DNA from: BP-464 sp963825415 | Lineage (GTDB): Bacteria > Actinomycetota > Thermoleophilia > Solirubrobacterales > Solirubrobacteraceae | Assembly (NCBI GenBank): GCA_963825415.1 | Contig: CAWGTD010000003.1 | Coordinates: 248,001 to 312,000 of the forward strand | DNA length: 64,000 bases | Direction: 5' to 3' | Part shown: positions 8,112 to 18,670 of the stretch, one piece after another | Numbering within the stretch: position 1 is the first letter of the stretch | Layout: every line of letters begins with the position of its first letter | Notes under the pieces: model-generated | What the model saw: the letters and a program-made list of their open reading frames with translations, nothing else | Told to the model about the DNA's origin: nothing | Database searches by the model: none | Translations under genes and position numbers: made by a program

Positions 8112-8370
8112 ATGGAGCAGCGCCAGGAACGCGTCCTCATCGAGACGCCGCGGCACCGGATCGCCGGCACCCTCACGCTCGCGCGCGACGGCTACCGCAG
8201 CCGGGTGTCGGACCTGCTCAACACCCCGGAACGCGACTTCATCTCGCTGACCGACGTGACGATCGAGGTCGCTCGACGCACGAGGGCGCGGGACCCACCA
8301 CGACTTCCTGGCGGTCTCGCGCCGTCACATCGTCTTCGCCATCCCGATGGGCGACGACCCGGACGCCTAG
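8112..8370 (+). CDS. Small conserved protein with RNA-chaperone-like beta fold (frameshifted)
   Basis: This gene of about 85 codons begins MEQRQERVLIETPRHRIAG, continues TLTLARDGYRSRVSDLLN and RDFISLTDVTIEV, then changes frame near 8275-8290. It ends HDFLAVSRRHIVFAIP with GDDPDA and stops at 8368-8370. I recall this pattern (processed strand, RSR-SDLLN, RDF-LTD, LAVSRRHI) from small conserved actinobacterial proteins of unknown function. Its stop overlaps the stop of the convergent regulator by about 4 nt. The name reflects only the beta-rich pattern; the function is not known. Confidence 0.55.
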
Positions 8371-10950
8371 AAGATCAGCCGGACCAGCGTGCCCGTGGGC
8401 TCGCGGTCGAGGACGTCGAGCTTCCGAGACAGCCGGCCCATCAGCAGCAGGCCGAGTCCGAGGCCGGGGCTGTCGGTGCGCGGCGCGGGGCCGCAGCCCT
8501 CGTCGCGACCTCGACCACGAGGCCCTCGTCGCCCATGGTCGCGCGCAAGCGGACGGTGCCGGGCTCGTCGCTGATCGCGGTAGGCGTGCACGACCGCGTT
8601 GGCGCACGCCTCGCCGACCGCGAGGCGCACCGCGTCGAGATCGAGGTCCGGCACTCCGCGGCGAACGCCGTCGCGGCGTCGCGCAGATCGCGCAGGCTCC
8701 GGGCGACCGCGGGCAGCGTCATGTCGAGGCTCTGCGCACCCGCCTCGCCGAGGTCCTGGATGGCCAGCAGGGCGACGTCGTCACGTGCGCGGCCGGGCCG
8801 GCGTCGCGCGCGGCGGCGTCGACCGCGGCCACGAGCTGCTCGGGGTCGACGCCGCCCAGTGACTCCAGCAGCCGAGCGAGGCCGTCCTCGCCCAGCGGCG
8901 CGCCGCGCGGCCCCGCCTCGATCACCCCGTCGGTGTAGAGCAGCAGCGAGTCGCCGGGGGCCAGCCGCGTCTGGACCTCGTGCAGCCGGACGTCGTTGCG
9001 GATGCCGAGCAGCGTGCCGGGCTCGCCGAGCTGCTCGACGCGGCCGTCGGCGCGGACGATGTACGGGAGCGGGTGGCCGCCGAGGACGAGGCGGACCTTG
9101 GTGGTCTCGCCCGCGGGGGCGAGGTACGCGAGCGCGACGGTGATGAACTGCGACTCTCCTCGTGCATCAGCGTGTCGTTGAGCCTGCGCAGCACGTTCGC
9201 CGGGCTCGCAGTCGTTGAGCGCCGCCGAACGGATCGTGTAGCGCGCCAGCGCGGTGAGGGCGGCGGCCTCGGGGCCCTTGCCCGAGACGTCGCCGATCAC
9301 GACGACCCACTCCTCGGGCGTGCGCTGGAACGCGTCGTAGAAGTCGCCGCCGACCTCGTTGAACTCGCCGGCGGCGCGGTAGCGCGCGGCCAGCCGCACG
9401 CCCGGCGGCGAGGGCAGGCGACGGGCAGCAGCCGCGCCTGGAGCGTGTGGGCGATGCGGCTGCGCTCGGTGTAGAGGCGCGAGTTCTCGACGGCGACGCC
9501 CGCGCGGCGGCCGAGCTCGACGAGCAGCTGCACGTCGGCGTCGCCGTAGCGGCGGCGCGACTCCGTCGAGACGAACGACAGCGCGCCGAGGATCCGCCCG
9601 CGCGCGATGAGCGGGGCGGTGACGCCGCGCGCTAACCCGAGCTCGCGCAGGATCCGAGGTGCTCGGCGTCCTTGGCCGACGCGGCGAGCAGTGTCGTCGG
9701 TGACGTCGTTGACGACCTCGGCCTGGCCCGTCGCGAGGACCTTGCCGACCCCGAGCTCGGGGTCGAGGTCGGGCGGGAAGCGCTCGTGCAGCTCGGCGGG
9801 CCCACCGCACCTTCTCCGGGTCGGCGTGGGCGACGGCGACCTGCGCGAGACCTCCGTCCTCGTCGAGCAGGAGACGGCGCACCAGTCGGCGAAGTCCGGC
9901 ACGGCCAGCGCCGCGACGTTGTCGAGCGTCCTGCTCGTCCAGCGACGCATCGAGCAGCGCGCCGGCCTCGGCGAGGAACGTGGCGCGCTGCGCGGCCTCG
10001 CGCTCGGCGTCGAGCGCGTGCGCGCTCGGTGACGTCGATGACGACGCCGCCGACGCCGAGACCTGGCCGTCGAGCCGAGACCGGCGTGTAGGACGCGAGG
10101 CAGTGGCGCTACCGTCGGGCGCCCGCCGTCGCGCCGAGACAGTTCCTTGCCGAGATCGGCCGGCGCTCGTCGAGCACGCGCTGATAGAGCGGCACGACGG
10201 CCTCGGCGAGCGGGCCGAGCACCTCGCCGAGCGAGCGGCCGAGGTGGTCCTCGACCGACAGGCCGTTGAGCTTCGCCAGCGCCTGGTTGACGCGCACGTA
10301 GCGCAGGTCGGTGTCGATGAAGCCCAGGCCCACGGGCGCGGTGGTGAACAGGGTGTCGAGCAGGCCGAGCGAGCGCTCGGCGGCGTCGTAGAGCCGGGCG
10401 TTGTCGATCGCCAGCGACGAGCGCCGGGCGAGGTGCATGGCCAGCGCGAGGTCGGCCTCGGTGTAGTGGCGGCCCGGGCGCGTCGACAGCAGCGTCAGCG
10501 CGCCGAGCGTCCGGCCGCGCGCGGCCAGCGGGACGATCACGTAGGACTTGGGGCCGAGGCGCTCGTAGGCTCGCTCTCCTCGTCGCGGATGTCGATGCGC
10601 GCCGCGGTGCGGACGTCGGTCTGCAGCTCGGGCTCGCCGGTGGCGATGACCCGCGCAACGCCCTCGGTCGCGCCCTTCTCGTCCCGATAGCGGCGGCGCA
10701 GCTCCACGAGCAGCTGCTCCTGCTCGGGGTCGGGGTGCCCGCTGGTGATCTGCCGCAGCGAGCCGTCCTCCTCGACGATGTCGATGGCGCACCAGTCGGC
10801 GAGGGCCGGGACCGCCAGCTGCGCCACCCGGCCGACCGTGTGCTCGTAGTCGAGCGAGCCGACGAGCACGGCCGCGGCTTCGTCGAGGAAGCGCAGCGCC
10901 TCCTCGGCGCTGAGCACACCCTGCCCGGAATCGACGGCCTCTTGCCTCAT
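8367..10950 (-). CDS. GAF-PAS-GAF-SpoIIE phosphatase-HATPase regulator (many frame changes)
   Basis: This multidomain regulator of about 860 residues begins MRQEAVDSGQGVLSAEEALR. Domains in order are GAF (10900-10480, GPKSYVIVPLAARGR), PAS (10370-10150, FTTAPVGLGFIDTDLRYV), a second GAF (9960-9470, GVTAPLIARGRILGALSFVS) and PP2C/SpoIIE phosphatase (9420-8800, GEFNEVGGDFYDAF, VVVIGDVSGKGPEAA, LLLYTDGVIEAG). A GHKL anti-sigma ATPase (8720-8367, LAVGEACANAVVHAYRD, GLGLGLLLMGRLS) is last. At least seven single-base frame changes are needed, but the domain order is intact. Such proteins control partner switching by dephosphorylating STAS antagonists and binding sigma or antagonist through the ATPase. 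A STAS protein lies about 1.6 kb further on the same strand. Confidence 0.8.
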
Positions 10951-10991
10951 CGCCGGCCGGAATGTACCGCCGCTCAGGGCAACTGAAGCAG

Positions 10992-11081
10992 CGGAGAGGG
11001 AGGGATTCGAACCCTCGAACGAGGTTGACCCCCGTTACGCGATTTCCAGTCGCGCCCGTTCAACCGCTCCGGCACCTCTCC
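10992..11081 (-). tRNA. tRNA-Ser (anticodon GGA)
   Basis: This is a class II tRNA of 90 nt. The acceptor GGAGAGG pairs with CCTCTCC. The anticodon loop CTGGAAA gives anticodon GGA, with a long variable arm and a T-arm GAGGGTTCGAATCCCTC. CCA is not encoded. It reads codons UCC and UCU. Confidence 0.95.
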
Positions 11082-11110
11082 GGGGAGCGGCGCCAAGGGT
11101 ACCCGTCGTT

Positions 11111-12308
11111 CTACACCTGCCAGGTCTCGCCGACGAGCACCGGCACCTCGTCGCCGGCCGCGGTCACGCCCATGACCTCGACGTCCTTGGAGCCGATCAT
11201 GAAGTCCACGTGGATGCGGCTGCGGTTGATGCGGTCGTGGTCCTCCTCGCCCACGCAGAACGCGTAGGACGACCCGAGCGCGATGTGGCTGGCCGCGTTC
11301 TCGTCGAGCAGCGTGTCGTAGAAGACGGTGTCCAGCGGGCCGATGCGGCCCTCGCTGTCGACGAGCGCCACCTCGCCGAGGCGGCTGGCGCCATCGTCGT
11401 GGGCCGCGTAGCCGCGCAGCACGTCGGCGTTCTCGTCGGCATCGATCTTCACCGCCCGCCCGCCCTCGAACGTCACCTTCAGGCCGCTGACGATCGAGCC
11501 GCCGATCTGGAGCGGCTTGGTCGCCGACACGACGCCGTCGACCCGCTCGGGGTCGGGCGTGGCGAAGACCTCCTCGGTCGGGAGGTTGGGCATGTGCACC
11601 GTGCCTTCGACGGTCTCGAAGCGGGCGGCCAGCCACTTGCTGGAAGGCAGCAGCCCCACGGTCAGGTCGGTTCCGGGGCCCCGGAACCGCAAGGCGTCGA
11701 AGCGATGCCCGTCGAGCGTCTTGGCGGCGCGTGTCAGCGCGGCGATCCGCTCGTCCCAGGCGGCGCGTGGGTCGTCCGTGTCGAGCCGCAGGACGTGCAG
11801 GATCTGGTCCCACAAGCAGCGCGAGGGCGTCCTCGTCGGACAGGTCGGGGTGCACCGCGCGCGCCCAGCCCAGCGACGGGCACGGGACCCCGCACCAGTT
11901 GGTCGTGCGCTGGTTGACCACCTCGGAGGACTCCTCGAGGAAGGGCAGGAGATCGCGGCCCGCGCGACGCGGGTCGACGTCGGCCAGAAGCCCCGGGGCG
12001 GCCGGGCCCGTCAGCGCGATGCGGGCGCTGCGGTGCCGGCTGAGCTCCTGCAGGCGGTGGGTGTACCAGGGCGGCACGAACCCGAGGTCGTCCTCGGCGC
12101 CGTGGAGCAGGCGCGCACGCTTGACGTGCATGTCGAAGTACCAGACGTCGACGTACTGCGCACCGGCGCGGTAGGCGCTCTCGGCGAGGGCGCGCGTGAA
12201 CTCCTCCTTGCCGGGCTCGGAGGTGATGGCCACGATCTGGCCGGGCTGCACGTTGGCGCCGAGGTCGACCACGAGGTCGGCCATGCGCTGAAGCACTGAT
12301 GGATTCAC
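11111..12308 (-). CDS. M29-family aminopeptidase (one frame change)
   Basis: This cytoplasmic metallo-aminopeptidase of about 399 residues is similar in length to AmpS/PepS/aminopeptidase T. Recognisable segments are VQPGQIVAITSEPG and AQYVDVWYFDMHVKRARL near the start, then TDLTVGL, TVHMPNLPTEEVFATPD, GGRAVKIDADENADVLRG, IGPLDTVFYDTLLDENA, HIALGSSYAF and RIHVDFMIGSKDVEV. Glu of PTEEVF, the His and Asp of IHVDFMIG and the Glu of the DENA segment are family metal-site positions. One frame change lies near 11810. GTG 12308 (VNPSVLQRMADLVV) matches the usual N-terminus. It follows the small STAS/miniprotein pair but is probably a separate transcript. Confidence 0.85.
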
Positions 12309-12340
12309 AACTGGACCGTTGCTCGACTGGACCGATGGGC

Positions 12341-12526
12341 TCACGACTCGTCGGCGTGCTCCTGTTCGGCGAGCTTCTGCTCGAGATAGGAGGCTTTCTC
12401 GGCGCGGCGGCGGTGCGTGCGCTCGTCGGCCTCGGTGGAGGCCTCGTCGGCCGCCGCGCGCTCGCCCTGCTCGCGCTTGGTCTGGAGCACGCGCAGTTCC
12501 TGCGTGGTCGGCTCGGGATCGGGCAC
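12341..12526 (-). CDS. 61-residue coiled-coil miniprotein overlapping the STAS gene
   Basis: GTG 12526-12524 overlaps the stop of the STAS gene (TAGTG), so translation is likely coupled. The product is almost entirely charged helix (QELRVLQTKREQGERAAADE, then RTHRRRAEKASYLEQKLAEQ). No Cys or membrane segment is present. It would be lost in a conventional annotation, because one wrong frame of the STAS gene runs into it. I do not recognise a family. Its position suggests an accessory factor of the STAS protein. Confidence 0.5.
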   Translation of the reverse strand: MPDPEPTTQELRVLQTKREQGERAAADEASTEADERTHRRRAEKASYLEQKLAEQEHADES

Positions 12527-12865
12527 TACGGCGCGTCGACGAGCCCGAGGGCATCGTCGATCCCCGAGATCTCGATGACCCGCGAGACCGGATTGCCGGC
12601 GTCCGGGCGGACGACGCGCAGCTCGGTCCCCGACCTCCTCGGCCGCCTTGTGGGCGGCGACGATCGTCCGCACGCCCGTCGAGTCCATGAACGTCAGCTC
12701 GCGCAGATCGAGGATCACCGAGCGCCCGCCCTCGCGGACGGCGGCCAGGATCTTGTCCTCGAGCTCGGGTGCGGTGGCAAGGTCCAGCTCCCCACGGGGG
12801 ATGAACGACACCTGCCCGTCGTTGGACTCGACGCCGAGCTCGAAGGATGGGACATCGGTGTTCAC
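12526..12865 (-). CDS. STAS-domain anti-sigma factor antagonist (one frame change)
   Basis: This protein of about 113 residues is homologous to SpoIIAA/RsbV antagonists. Segments include FIPRGELDLATAPELED, the conserved SVILDLRELTFMDSTGVRTI with the phosphorylatable Ser of DSTG, then after a frame change near 12625 ELRVVRPDAGNPVSRVIEI and GIDDALGLVD. Dephosphorylated antagonists bind anti-sigma ATPases and free the sigma factor. The SpoIIE/HATPase protein at 8367-10950, on the same strand and close by, is a plausible partner; this is inference from context. Confidence 0.8.
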
Positions 12866-12881
12866 TGCTCAGCGAGAATAG

Positions 12882-14324
12882 CTAGAGCTCGGCGAGCACG
12901 GCCTTGGCCGCCCCTCGCGGAGCGGATCGCACGTCATGTAGCTCGTCCAGACCGGCGAGACGTCGCTCCGGCGAAGTGCAGCGGTCCGACCGGGCTCGCC
13001 GCGAGCGCGCCCAGCGACGTCAGCACGCGGGCGGATTGTAGGAGCCGTAGGCGCCGAGCGTGTAGCGCTCCTGGGTCCAGACGATGTCGACGTAGTCGGT
13101 GGGGTTGAGGGCGGCGTCGCTGAAGTACCGCGCGAACGAGGCCAGCGCGGCCTGGCGGCGCTCGGCCGGTGTCGCGTAGAACAGCTGCCTGCTCTGGTTG
13201 GCCTCGATGAACCCGACGAGCACGCGGGGCTGTCCGTCGGGGGGGGAGTTGTCGTAGGCGATCTCGACGGGGCCGGTGTCCGAGACGACCGAGCCGTTGA
13301 GGCCCTGCTCGCGCGAGAAGGGCCGGTCGTATATCGCGTTGACCTTCGTCACGGCACCGATCGGCTGGCGCTGGAGGAAGTTGCGTAACGCCGGTGGCAG
13401 CTGCGGCGTGAAGCGGATGCCGGCAAGGACTGGCCGCGGCGCCGTGAGAATGACGCGCCGCGCGAGGAAGCGATCCTTGGCGGTGCGCAGCGTCACTGCA
13501 CGTGGGCCGACGCGATCGCCCGCACGGCGGCGCGGAGGCGCACGCGCGACTTACGATTGGCGCGAGCGCGAGTGAGAGCTGCTGCGGGCCGCCGACGAAC
13601 CGGATCGACTGCGCCGAGGCGATCATCGTGTTCACGTCGCCGCCCACGCTCTGGATCTCGGCGAGGAGGTCGAGCAGCGAGATTTGGCTGGGCTCCTCTC
13701 CGTAGACGCCGCGGACCGCGAGGCCGACGAGGTCCGGGGCCTCCTGGATGTGGAGGTTCTGGTTCGCCTAGCTCGAGACGTCTGCGGGTCCGACTCCGCG
13801 GCGTGAGGCGCGTTCCACGGGCTGCCCCGGGACCTCGGTGGCCATCTGGTTGAGCTGGAGGATCGCCGCCTGCGCTTCGACCAGCGCCGCGGGACTCGCC
13901 GGCGGGATGTCGCCCTCGTAGGTCTGGCGCTGGCCACCGCGGTAGTAGACGCTCGCGCCCTCGGCGTAGGTCTCGAACGTGGCGATGCCGAGCTCCTTGG
14001 CCAGGCCGAGCACGCTGTCCTGGCCGGGGCCCGCCCACTGGCCGCCGAGCTCGACGACCTTCCCGTCCCTGATCGAATGGTCGAGGTTGCGGCCCTCGAG
14101 ACGCCCTCGTGCTTCGAGCACGAGCACGGAGCGCCCCGCCTCGCGCACCAGTCAGAGGGCGGACAGCCCGGCCAGGCATGCACCGACGATGATTATGTCG
14201 TGGGTCCGCGGCTTGCGCGCCTTGCGCCGGGGCGGCTTCGTGGCCGCGGGCGTGCGCTGCAGCCTCGCTGCCGCCGCTGCTGCGGCGCCGGCCGCCAGGG
14301 TCTGGCGCCGGGGAGCGCGCGCAC
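12882..14324 (-). CDS. FAD-dependent amine oxidase, probable Tat export (frameshifted)
   Basis: This monoamine-oxidase-type flavoenzyme is about 480 residues. The N-terminus contains PRRQTLAAGAAAAAAA, resembling a twin-arginine signal. The FAD Rossmann motif follows, HDIIIVGACLAGL, where Cys replaces the usual second Gly. Next come SVLVLEARGRLEGRNLDH, ELGGQWAGPGQ, the substrate domain, and near the C-terminus LHFAGATS before PVWTSYM and AKAVLAEL. At least five frame changes are needed (near 14310, 14150, 13775, 13500 and 13020-12960). The start is uncertain; GTG 14324 overlaps the region just after the upstream gene's stop. The Cys in the FAD motif may be a base error. Confidence 0.72.
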
Positions 14325-14326
14325 GG

Positions 14327-14833
14327 CTAGGCGGAGTCGCCGGCGATCGCGCGGTGACCCACGCCGGTCCCCACGCCGTAGACGAGGTGGTAGGACAGGT
14401 CGAGGCCCAGCACCCTCGGCGGGTACTTCCACGGCAGCTCGTAGATGCCCATCGGAACGAGCTGCGCATAGCTCGATGCCCAGACGAGCGTGCCGAACAG
14501 CGCGCCTTGGAGTAGCGGGCCGCGCCGGGCGCGGCCGGGCAGGAGGCCGTAGACCACGCCCCACCCGGTTCCCGTGCCCCAGTGCATGACGTTGGTCAGC
14601 AGTCCGATGCGCTCCGGCGGCACGTCGCGGTGCAACACGTCCTGGGCGAACTTCCGCGCGACCTTCGCGGGTGCGGGTGCGCTCTCCCATGGGTCCGCGG
14701 GCGGACCGCCGTTGTTCGCCGATTCGGTTTCGTCGCTCTCGAGCCGCGCGGCCAGCTCCTGCCATGCCGTCATCGCCGCCGTGCCGATCACGCCCGCCGC
14801 CAGTCCTCGAGATGCAGTCGCCAGAAGCCTCAC
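14327..14833 (-). CDS. Small integral membrane protein of unknown function
   Basis: GTG 14833 gives about 168 residues starting RLLATASRGLAAGVIGTAAM, a first membrane helix. A charged loop (LESDETESANNGGPPADP) follows. Further hydrophobic segments include TNVMHWGTGTGWGVVYGLL, LLQGALFGTLVWASSYAQLV and LDLSYHLVYGVGTGVGH. The pattern resembles small membrane proteins of the DUF1440 type, possibly linked to acid or stress response; this is a weak recollection. The stop lies 3 nt before the start I chose for the amine oxidase, so the two may be co-transcribed. Confidence 0.7.
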   Translation of the reverse strand: MRLLATASRGLAAGVIGTAAMTAWQELAARLESDETESANNGGPPADPWESAPAPAKVARKFAQDVLHRDVPPERIGLLTNVMHWGTGTGWGVVYGLLPGRARRGPLLQGALFGTLVWASSYAQLVPMGIYELPWKYPPRVLGLDLSYHLVYGVGTGVGHRAIAGDSA

Positions 14834-14917
14834 GCGCGCATCATGCGCTACACGGGCGCGATCCGTCGAGCACTTGCTCGCGCGGTCGGCAGTGCCGACC
14901 GGTAACACTTAGGAGCG

Positions 14918-16940
14918 GTGCCCGACCCGTCCCCGCCGCTTCCGCCCGACCAGGTTCCCCCGGCCCGTCCTTCCGGGTCGTCCGGCTGGCGTGTGGACCC
15001 GGCTCCGGACGGCCGCGGAGCCCCGCCCGACAAGAAGCCGCCGATGGTCCCCCGAGGCCGGCGTTTCTTCGCGATCCTGGCCTTCCTGCTCGCTGTGAAC
15101 CTCGTGGTGTCGTTCGTCACCGGGCAGCCGCAGGACCGGGCGCGCATTCCGTATCAGCCGTTCTTCGTCGCAGCAGCTCCAGACCGGCAACGTGAGCGAG
15201 ATCACCTCGCAGGCGGACTCGCTCGAGGGCGAACTGCGCAAGGAGGCGACCTACGACCCGCCCGGCAAGGCCAAGCCGGTGAAGGTCACGCGCTTCAAGA
15301 CGCAGGTTCCCGCCTTCATCGACCGGGCCAACCTCACGAAGCTGGTCGCCGACCAGGACACGATCGTCAACGCCAAGCCGCCCGACGAGGGCCGCGGCTT
15401 TGTGTCCAGCCTCCTGCTCGGGCTCCTGCCGACGCTCCTGCTGGTCGGGTTCTTCATCTGGATCGCGCGGCGCCAGATGGGTGGCGGCGGCGCGGGCGGC
15501 GTGCTCGGCGGCTTCGGCCGCTCGACCGCGCGGCGCGTCCAGCCGGGCGAGCAGGACCGGGTCTCGTTCGAGGACGTCGCCGGCATCGACGAGGCCGAGG
15601 ACGAGCTGGTCGAGATCGTCGACTTCCTGAAGAACCCGCAGCGCTACAGCAAGCTCGGCGCGCGCATCCCGCGCGGCGTGCTGCTCTACGGCCCGCCCGG
15701 CACGGGCAAGACGCTGCTCGCCCGCGCGGTCGCCGGCGAGGCCGAGGCCGCCTTCTTCTCGATGTCGGCGTCGGAGTTCGTCGAGGCGATCGTCGGCGTC
15801 GGCGCCTCGCGGGTGCGCGACCTCTTCAAGCAAGCCAAGGAGGCCGCGCCGGCGATCGTGTTCATCGACGAGCTCGATGCGATCGGCCGCTCGCGCTCGG
15901 GCAACGTCGGCGGCATCAGCGGCGGCCACGACGAACGCGAGCAGACGCTCAACCAGATCCTGACCGAGATGGACGGCTTCGAGGCCGAGACCAACGTCAT
16001 CGTGCTCGCCGCGACGAACCGGTCGGAGATCCTCGACTCGGCGCTCCTGCGCCCCGGGCGCTTCGACCGCAGGATCGCCGTCCAGCCCCCGGACAAGACC
16101 GGCCGCGTGGCGATCCTGAAGATCCACACGCGCTCGGTCCCGCTCGATCCGAGCGTCGACCTCGAGCAGATCGCCGCCTCGACGCCCGGCGCGACCGGCG
16201 CCGACCTCGCCCTGCTGGTCAACGAGGCCGCGCTGTTCGCCGCGCGGCGCGATCACAAGGCGGTCGAGCAGGCCGACTTCACCGATGCGATCGAGAAGAT
16301 CATCCTCGGCGCCGAGCGCCAGATCGTGATGAGCGACGCCGACCGCGAGCGCACCGCCTTCCACGAGTCCGGCCACGCGCTGGTCGGCATGCTCACCCCC
16401 GGCGCCGACCCGGTCAGGAAGATCTCGATCATCCCGCGCGGCCAGGCGCTCGGGGTCACGCTCTCGACTCCCGAGAGCGATCGCTACAGCTACGGCCGCG
16501 CCGAGCTGATCGCGCGGATCAAGGTGGCGCTCGGCGGTCGCGCGGCCGAGCAGGTCGTCTACAACGAGATCACGACCGGCGCCGAGTCCGACATCCAGAA
16601 CCTGACCCAGATCGCCCGTGGCATGGTCGGGCGCTGGGGGATGAGCGACGCGGTCGGCCCGATCGCCGTCACCGAAGGCCGGTCGGACGGCTTCCTGCTG
16701 CCCGGGGCGGGGGCGGCGTCACCGGCGACGCAGGAGACGGTCGACGCCGAGACGCGTCGCATCGTCGAGACCGCCGAGAGCGAGGTGATCGAGCTGCTCG
16801 AGCGCGAGCGCGAACGCCTCGACGCGCTCGCCCACGGGCTGCTCGAGCACGAGACGCTCGACCAGGCCGACGCCTATCGGCTCGCCGGCGTCGACCCGCC
16901 GCAGGTGCCCGAGTCGGGCCGCGAGCTCGCGGCGACCTAG
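14918..16940 (+). CDS. ftsH: ATP-dependent zinc metalloprotease FtsH (one frame change)
   Basis: This membrane AAA+ protease, about 673 residues, extracts and degrades misfolded membrane proteins and short-lived regulators. The N-terminal Pro-rich cytoplasmic segment is followed by a helix (FFAILAFLLAVNLVVSFV), an external domain, and a second helix (LLLGLLPTLLLVGFFIWIA). Walker A (LLYGPPGTGKTLLARAV), the pore loop, Walker B (IVFIDELDAIGRSRSG), the SRH (AATNRSEILDSALLRPGRFDRR) and the zinc site HESGH are all present, with the distal metal Asp in the TGAESDIQNLT segment. One extra base near 15168 splits the N-terminal external domain. Reading FFVQQLQTGNVSEI across it restores the family sequence. 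GTG 14918 follows AGGAGCG closely. Confidence 0.95.
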
Positions 16941-16950
16941 CGAAGCGTCG

Positions 16951-18618
16951 TCAGCGCGCCGTGTGGCGGCAGGGGTGGAACCGCTGGGTGCGCCGCGTCG
17001 CGCGCCCGTTGCGGTCGATCCCCGACACCCTCACGACCACGCTGCGGCGGCCGGTGCCACGCAGGTCGATGACGGCGTAGCGCCGGTTCCGCGGGCCACG
17101 CACACGAAGGCGCCTGCCGTCGGCCGTGACCGTCACGCGGCGCCACCCGCGCCGGATATGAACCACGAACCGGCGCCTCGACTTGCAGGCCGTAGCTCGC
17201 GCGGGGAGACGCTGCTTCGTCAGCACGAGCTCGGGCAGGTGCTTGCCGGTCCAGCGCGTGAACGCGCCGCGGACCTGCGTCGGCGACACGAACTTCACGC
17301 CCGTGTACTCGAGGAAGGTCTGGTCGGTCGTGCAGCAACCCCACATCTCCGCCCCCATCGTCGGCGCCGACTCGGGGGAAGTCGGCGCGCTGTGGAACTC
17401 CGGCTCGGCGGCCAGCGCGTCGGGGCTGTAGGTCATCCACGCGCGCCAGTTCATGCCGCTGGCGCCGAACGCGTCGCCCTTGTCGGGCGTCGCGTAGTAG
17501 GTGAGCGCGACCTCGCCGCTGCCGCGAGCCGTCACCGACACGACGATGGCGTGGACGAGGCTCGGCGGCGTCACCGCGCCGAGCTGGCGCCACGAGCGGC
17601 CGCCGTCGCGCGAGACCATCAGGTGCACGCCGTCGCGGATGTAGCCGAAGTACAGGTTGTCGTGGTCGTCGACGGCGAGGTTCTCCGACCAGACGTGATC
17701 GGTGATCCCGAGGACGATGCCCTCGTCGCCCCGCGAGGATGTCCTCCAACCCGACGCTCCTTCCGCCGGTGGCGAGCGCCGGTCCACGTCTTCCCCTCGT
17801 CGCTGCTGCGCACCACCGCGGGGTAGCCGCACACGGTCAGCGGAACGACGACGTCGCCGTTGGCGAGCACCCGCCCGCTGCCGTGGACGATCGTCGCCCC
17901 CGTGCCGCCCTGGACGTCGCCGGCCTTGCAGAGGCCGTTGATCGTCGGCAGGAAACCGGTGAACGCGAAGTGGTCGCCGCCGTCGTCGGAGCGCCAGCAG
18001 CCGATCGACGCGGCGACGAGGATGTTCGGGATGAAGTTGCAGACGTAGACGGCGGTCGGGTAGCGGCCCGGCGCCTTGCCCTTGAACGGGCCGCTGAAGA
18101 TCTTCGGCCAGTCCCCGTGCGGTCGCCGGCGAGCATCCCGGGCGCACCGCCGCGACGGTCCAGGTCGCGCCTTCGTCGTCGCTGTGGATCACCGGCTGGC
18201 CGCAGCGCGTGGTGTCGGCCGACAGCGACGTGACGAAGAGGCGGTCCGTCACGGGATCGATGTACGGGAAAGCCCTCCGAGGCGTCGATGCCGCCCGGCA
18301 GCGCGATGCGGTGCCAGGTGCGGCCGTCGTCGCGGCTGCGCAACAGGCTGTTCGGAGTCGTTCCGGTGAGCCGTCCGGGGTCCTCGTAGAGGCCCTTGTC
18401 GGTCGCCATCCCCATGAACAGCGTCCCGCGCCGGTTGACCGCGAGCATCGGCTCCATCCCCTGCGAGCCGGTGGTGTGCTCGCAGACGGTCGCCGCCCGC
18501 CGGCGACGGTCGCCTGCGCCGGGAAGTCGCAGGTCGGGTCAGGCGCCGGAGCGGCAACGGCGGCCGGCGTGACGGCGAGCAGCACCCCGATGACGCAGAC
18601 GCCAATGCAGACACGCAC
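16951..18618 (-). CDS. Secreted sialidase-fold (BNR repeat) protein (frameshifted)
   Basis: This exported protein of about 555 residues starts GTG 18618 with a signal peptide (CIGVCVIGVLLAVTPAAVAA). BNR/Asp-box-like repeats appear as RSRDDGRTWHRIALPGG, HSDDEGATWTVAAV, RSSDEGKTWTG and SRDGGRSWRQLG, each S-x-D-x-G-x-(T/S)-W, typical of six-bladed sialidase-like propellers. No complete sialidase active site (Arg triad, Tyr, Asp) can be confirmed, since the middle third changes frame several times (about 18500, 18260, 18120, 17870 and 17740). A C-terminal beta domain (RRFVVHIRRGWRRVTVT) is Arg-rich. I call the fold, not the activity. It is convergent with ftsH, 10 nt between stops. Confidence 0.72.
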   Translation of the reverse strand: MRVCIGVCVIGVLLAVTPAAVAAPAPDPTCDFPAQATVAGGRRPSASTPPARRGWSRCSRSTGAGRCSWGWRPTRASTRTPDGSPERLRTACCAAATTAAPGTASRCRAASTPRRAFPYIDPVTDRLFVTSLSADTTRCGQPVIHSDDEGATWTVAAVRPGCSPATARGLAEDLQRPVQGQGAGPLPDRRLRLQLHPEHPRRRVDRLLALRRRRRPLRVHRFPADDQRPLQGRRRPGRHGGDDRPRQRAGARQRRRRRSADRVRLPRGGAQQRRGEDVDRRSPPAEGASGWRTSSRGDEGIVLGITDHVWSENLAVDDHDNLYFGYIRDGVHLMVSRDGGRSWRQLGAVTPPSLVHAIVVSVTARGSGEVALTYYATPDKGDAFGASGMNWRAWMTYSPDALAAEPEFHSAPTSPESAPTMGAEMWGCCTTDQTFLEYTGVKFVSPTQVRGAFTRWTGKHLPELVLTKQRLPARATACKSRRRFVVHIRRGWRRVTVTADGRRLRVRGPRNRRYAVIDLRGTGRRSVVVRVSGIDRNGRATRRTQRFHPCRHTAR

Positions 18619-18670
18619 GCTCCGCTGAAGTATGGCGTCGGCCCGTGGGCTCGAAGACGCAGAGCCAAAG

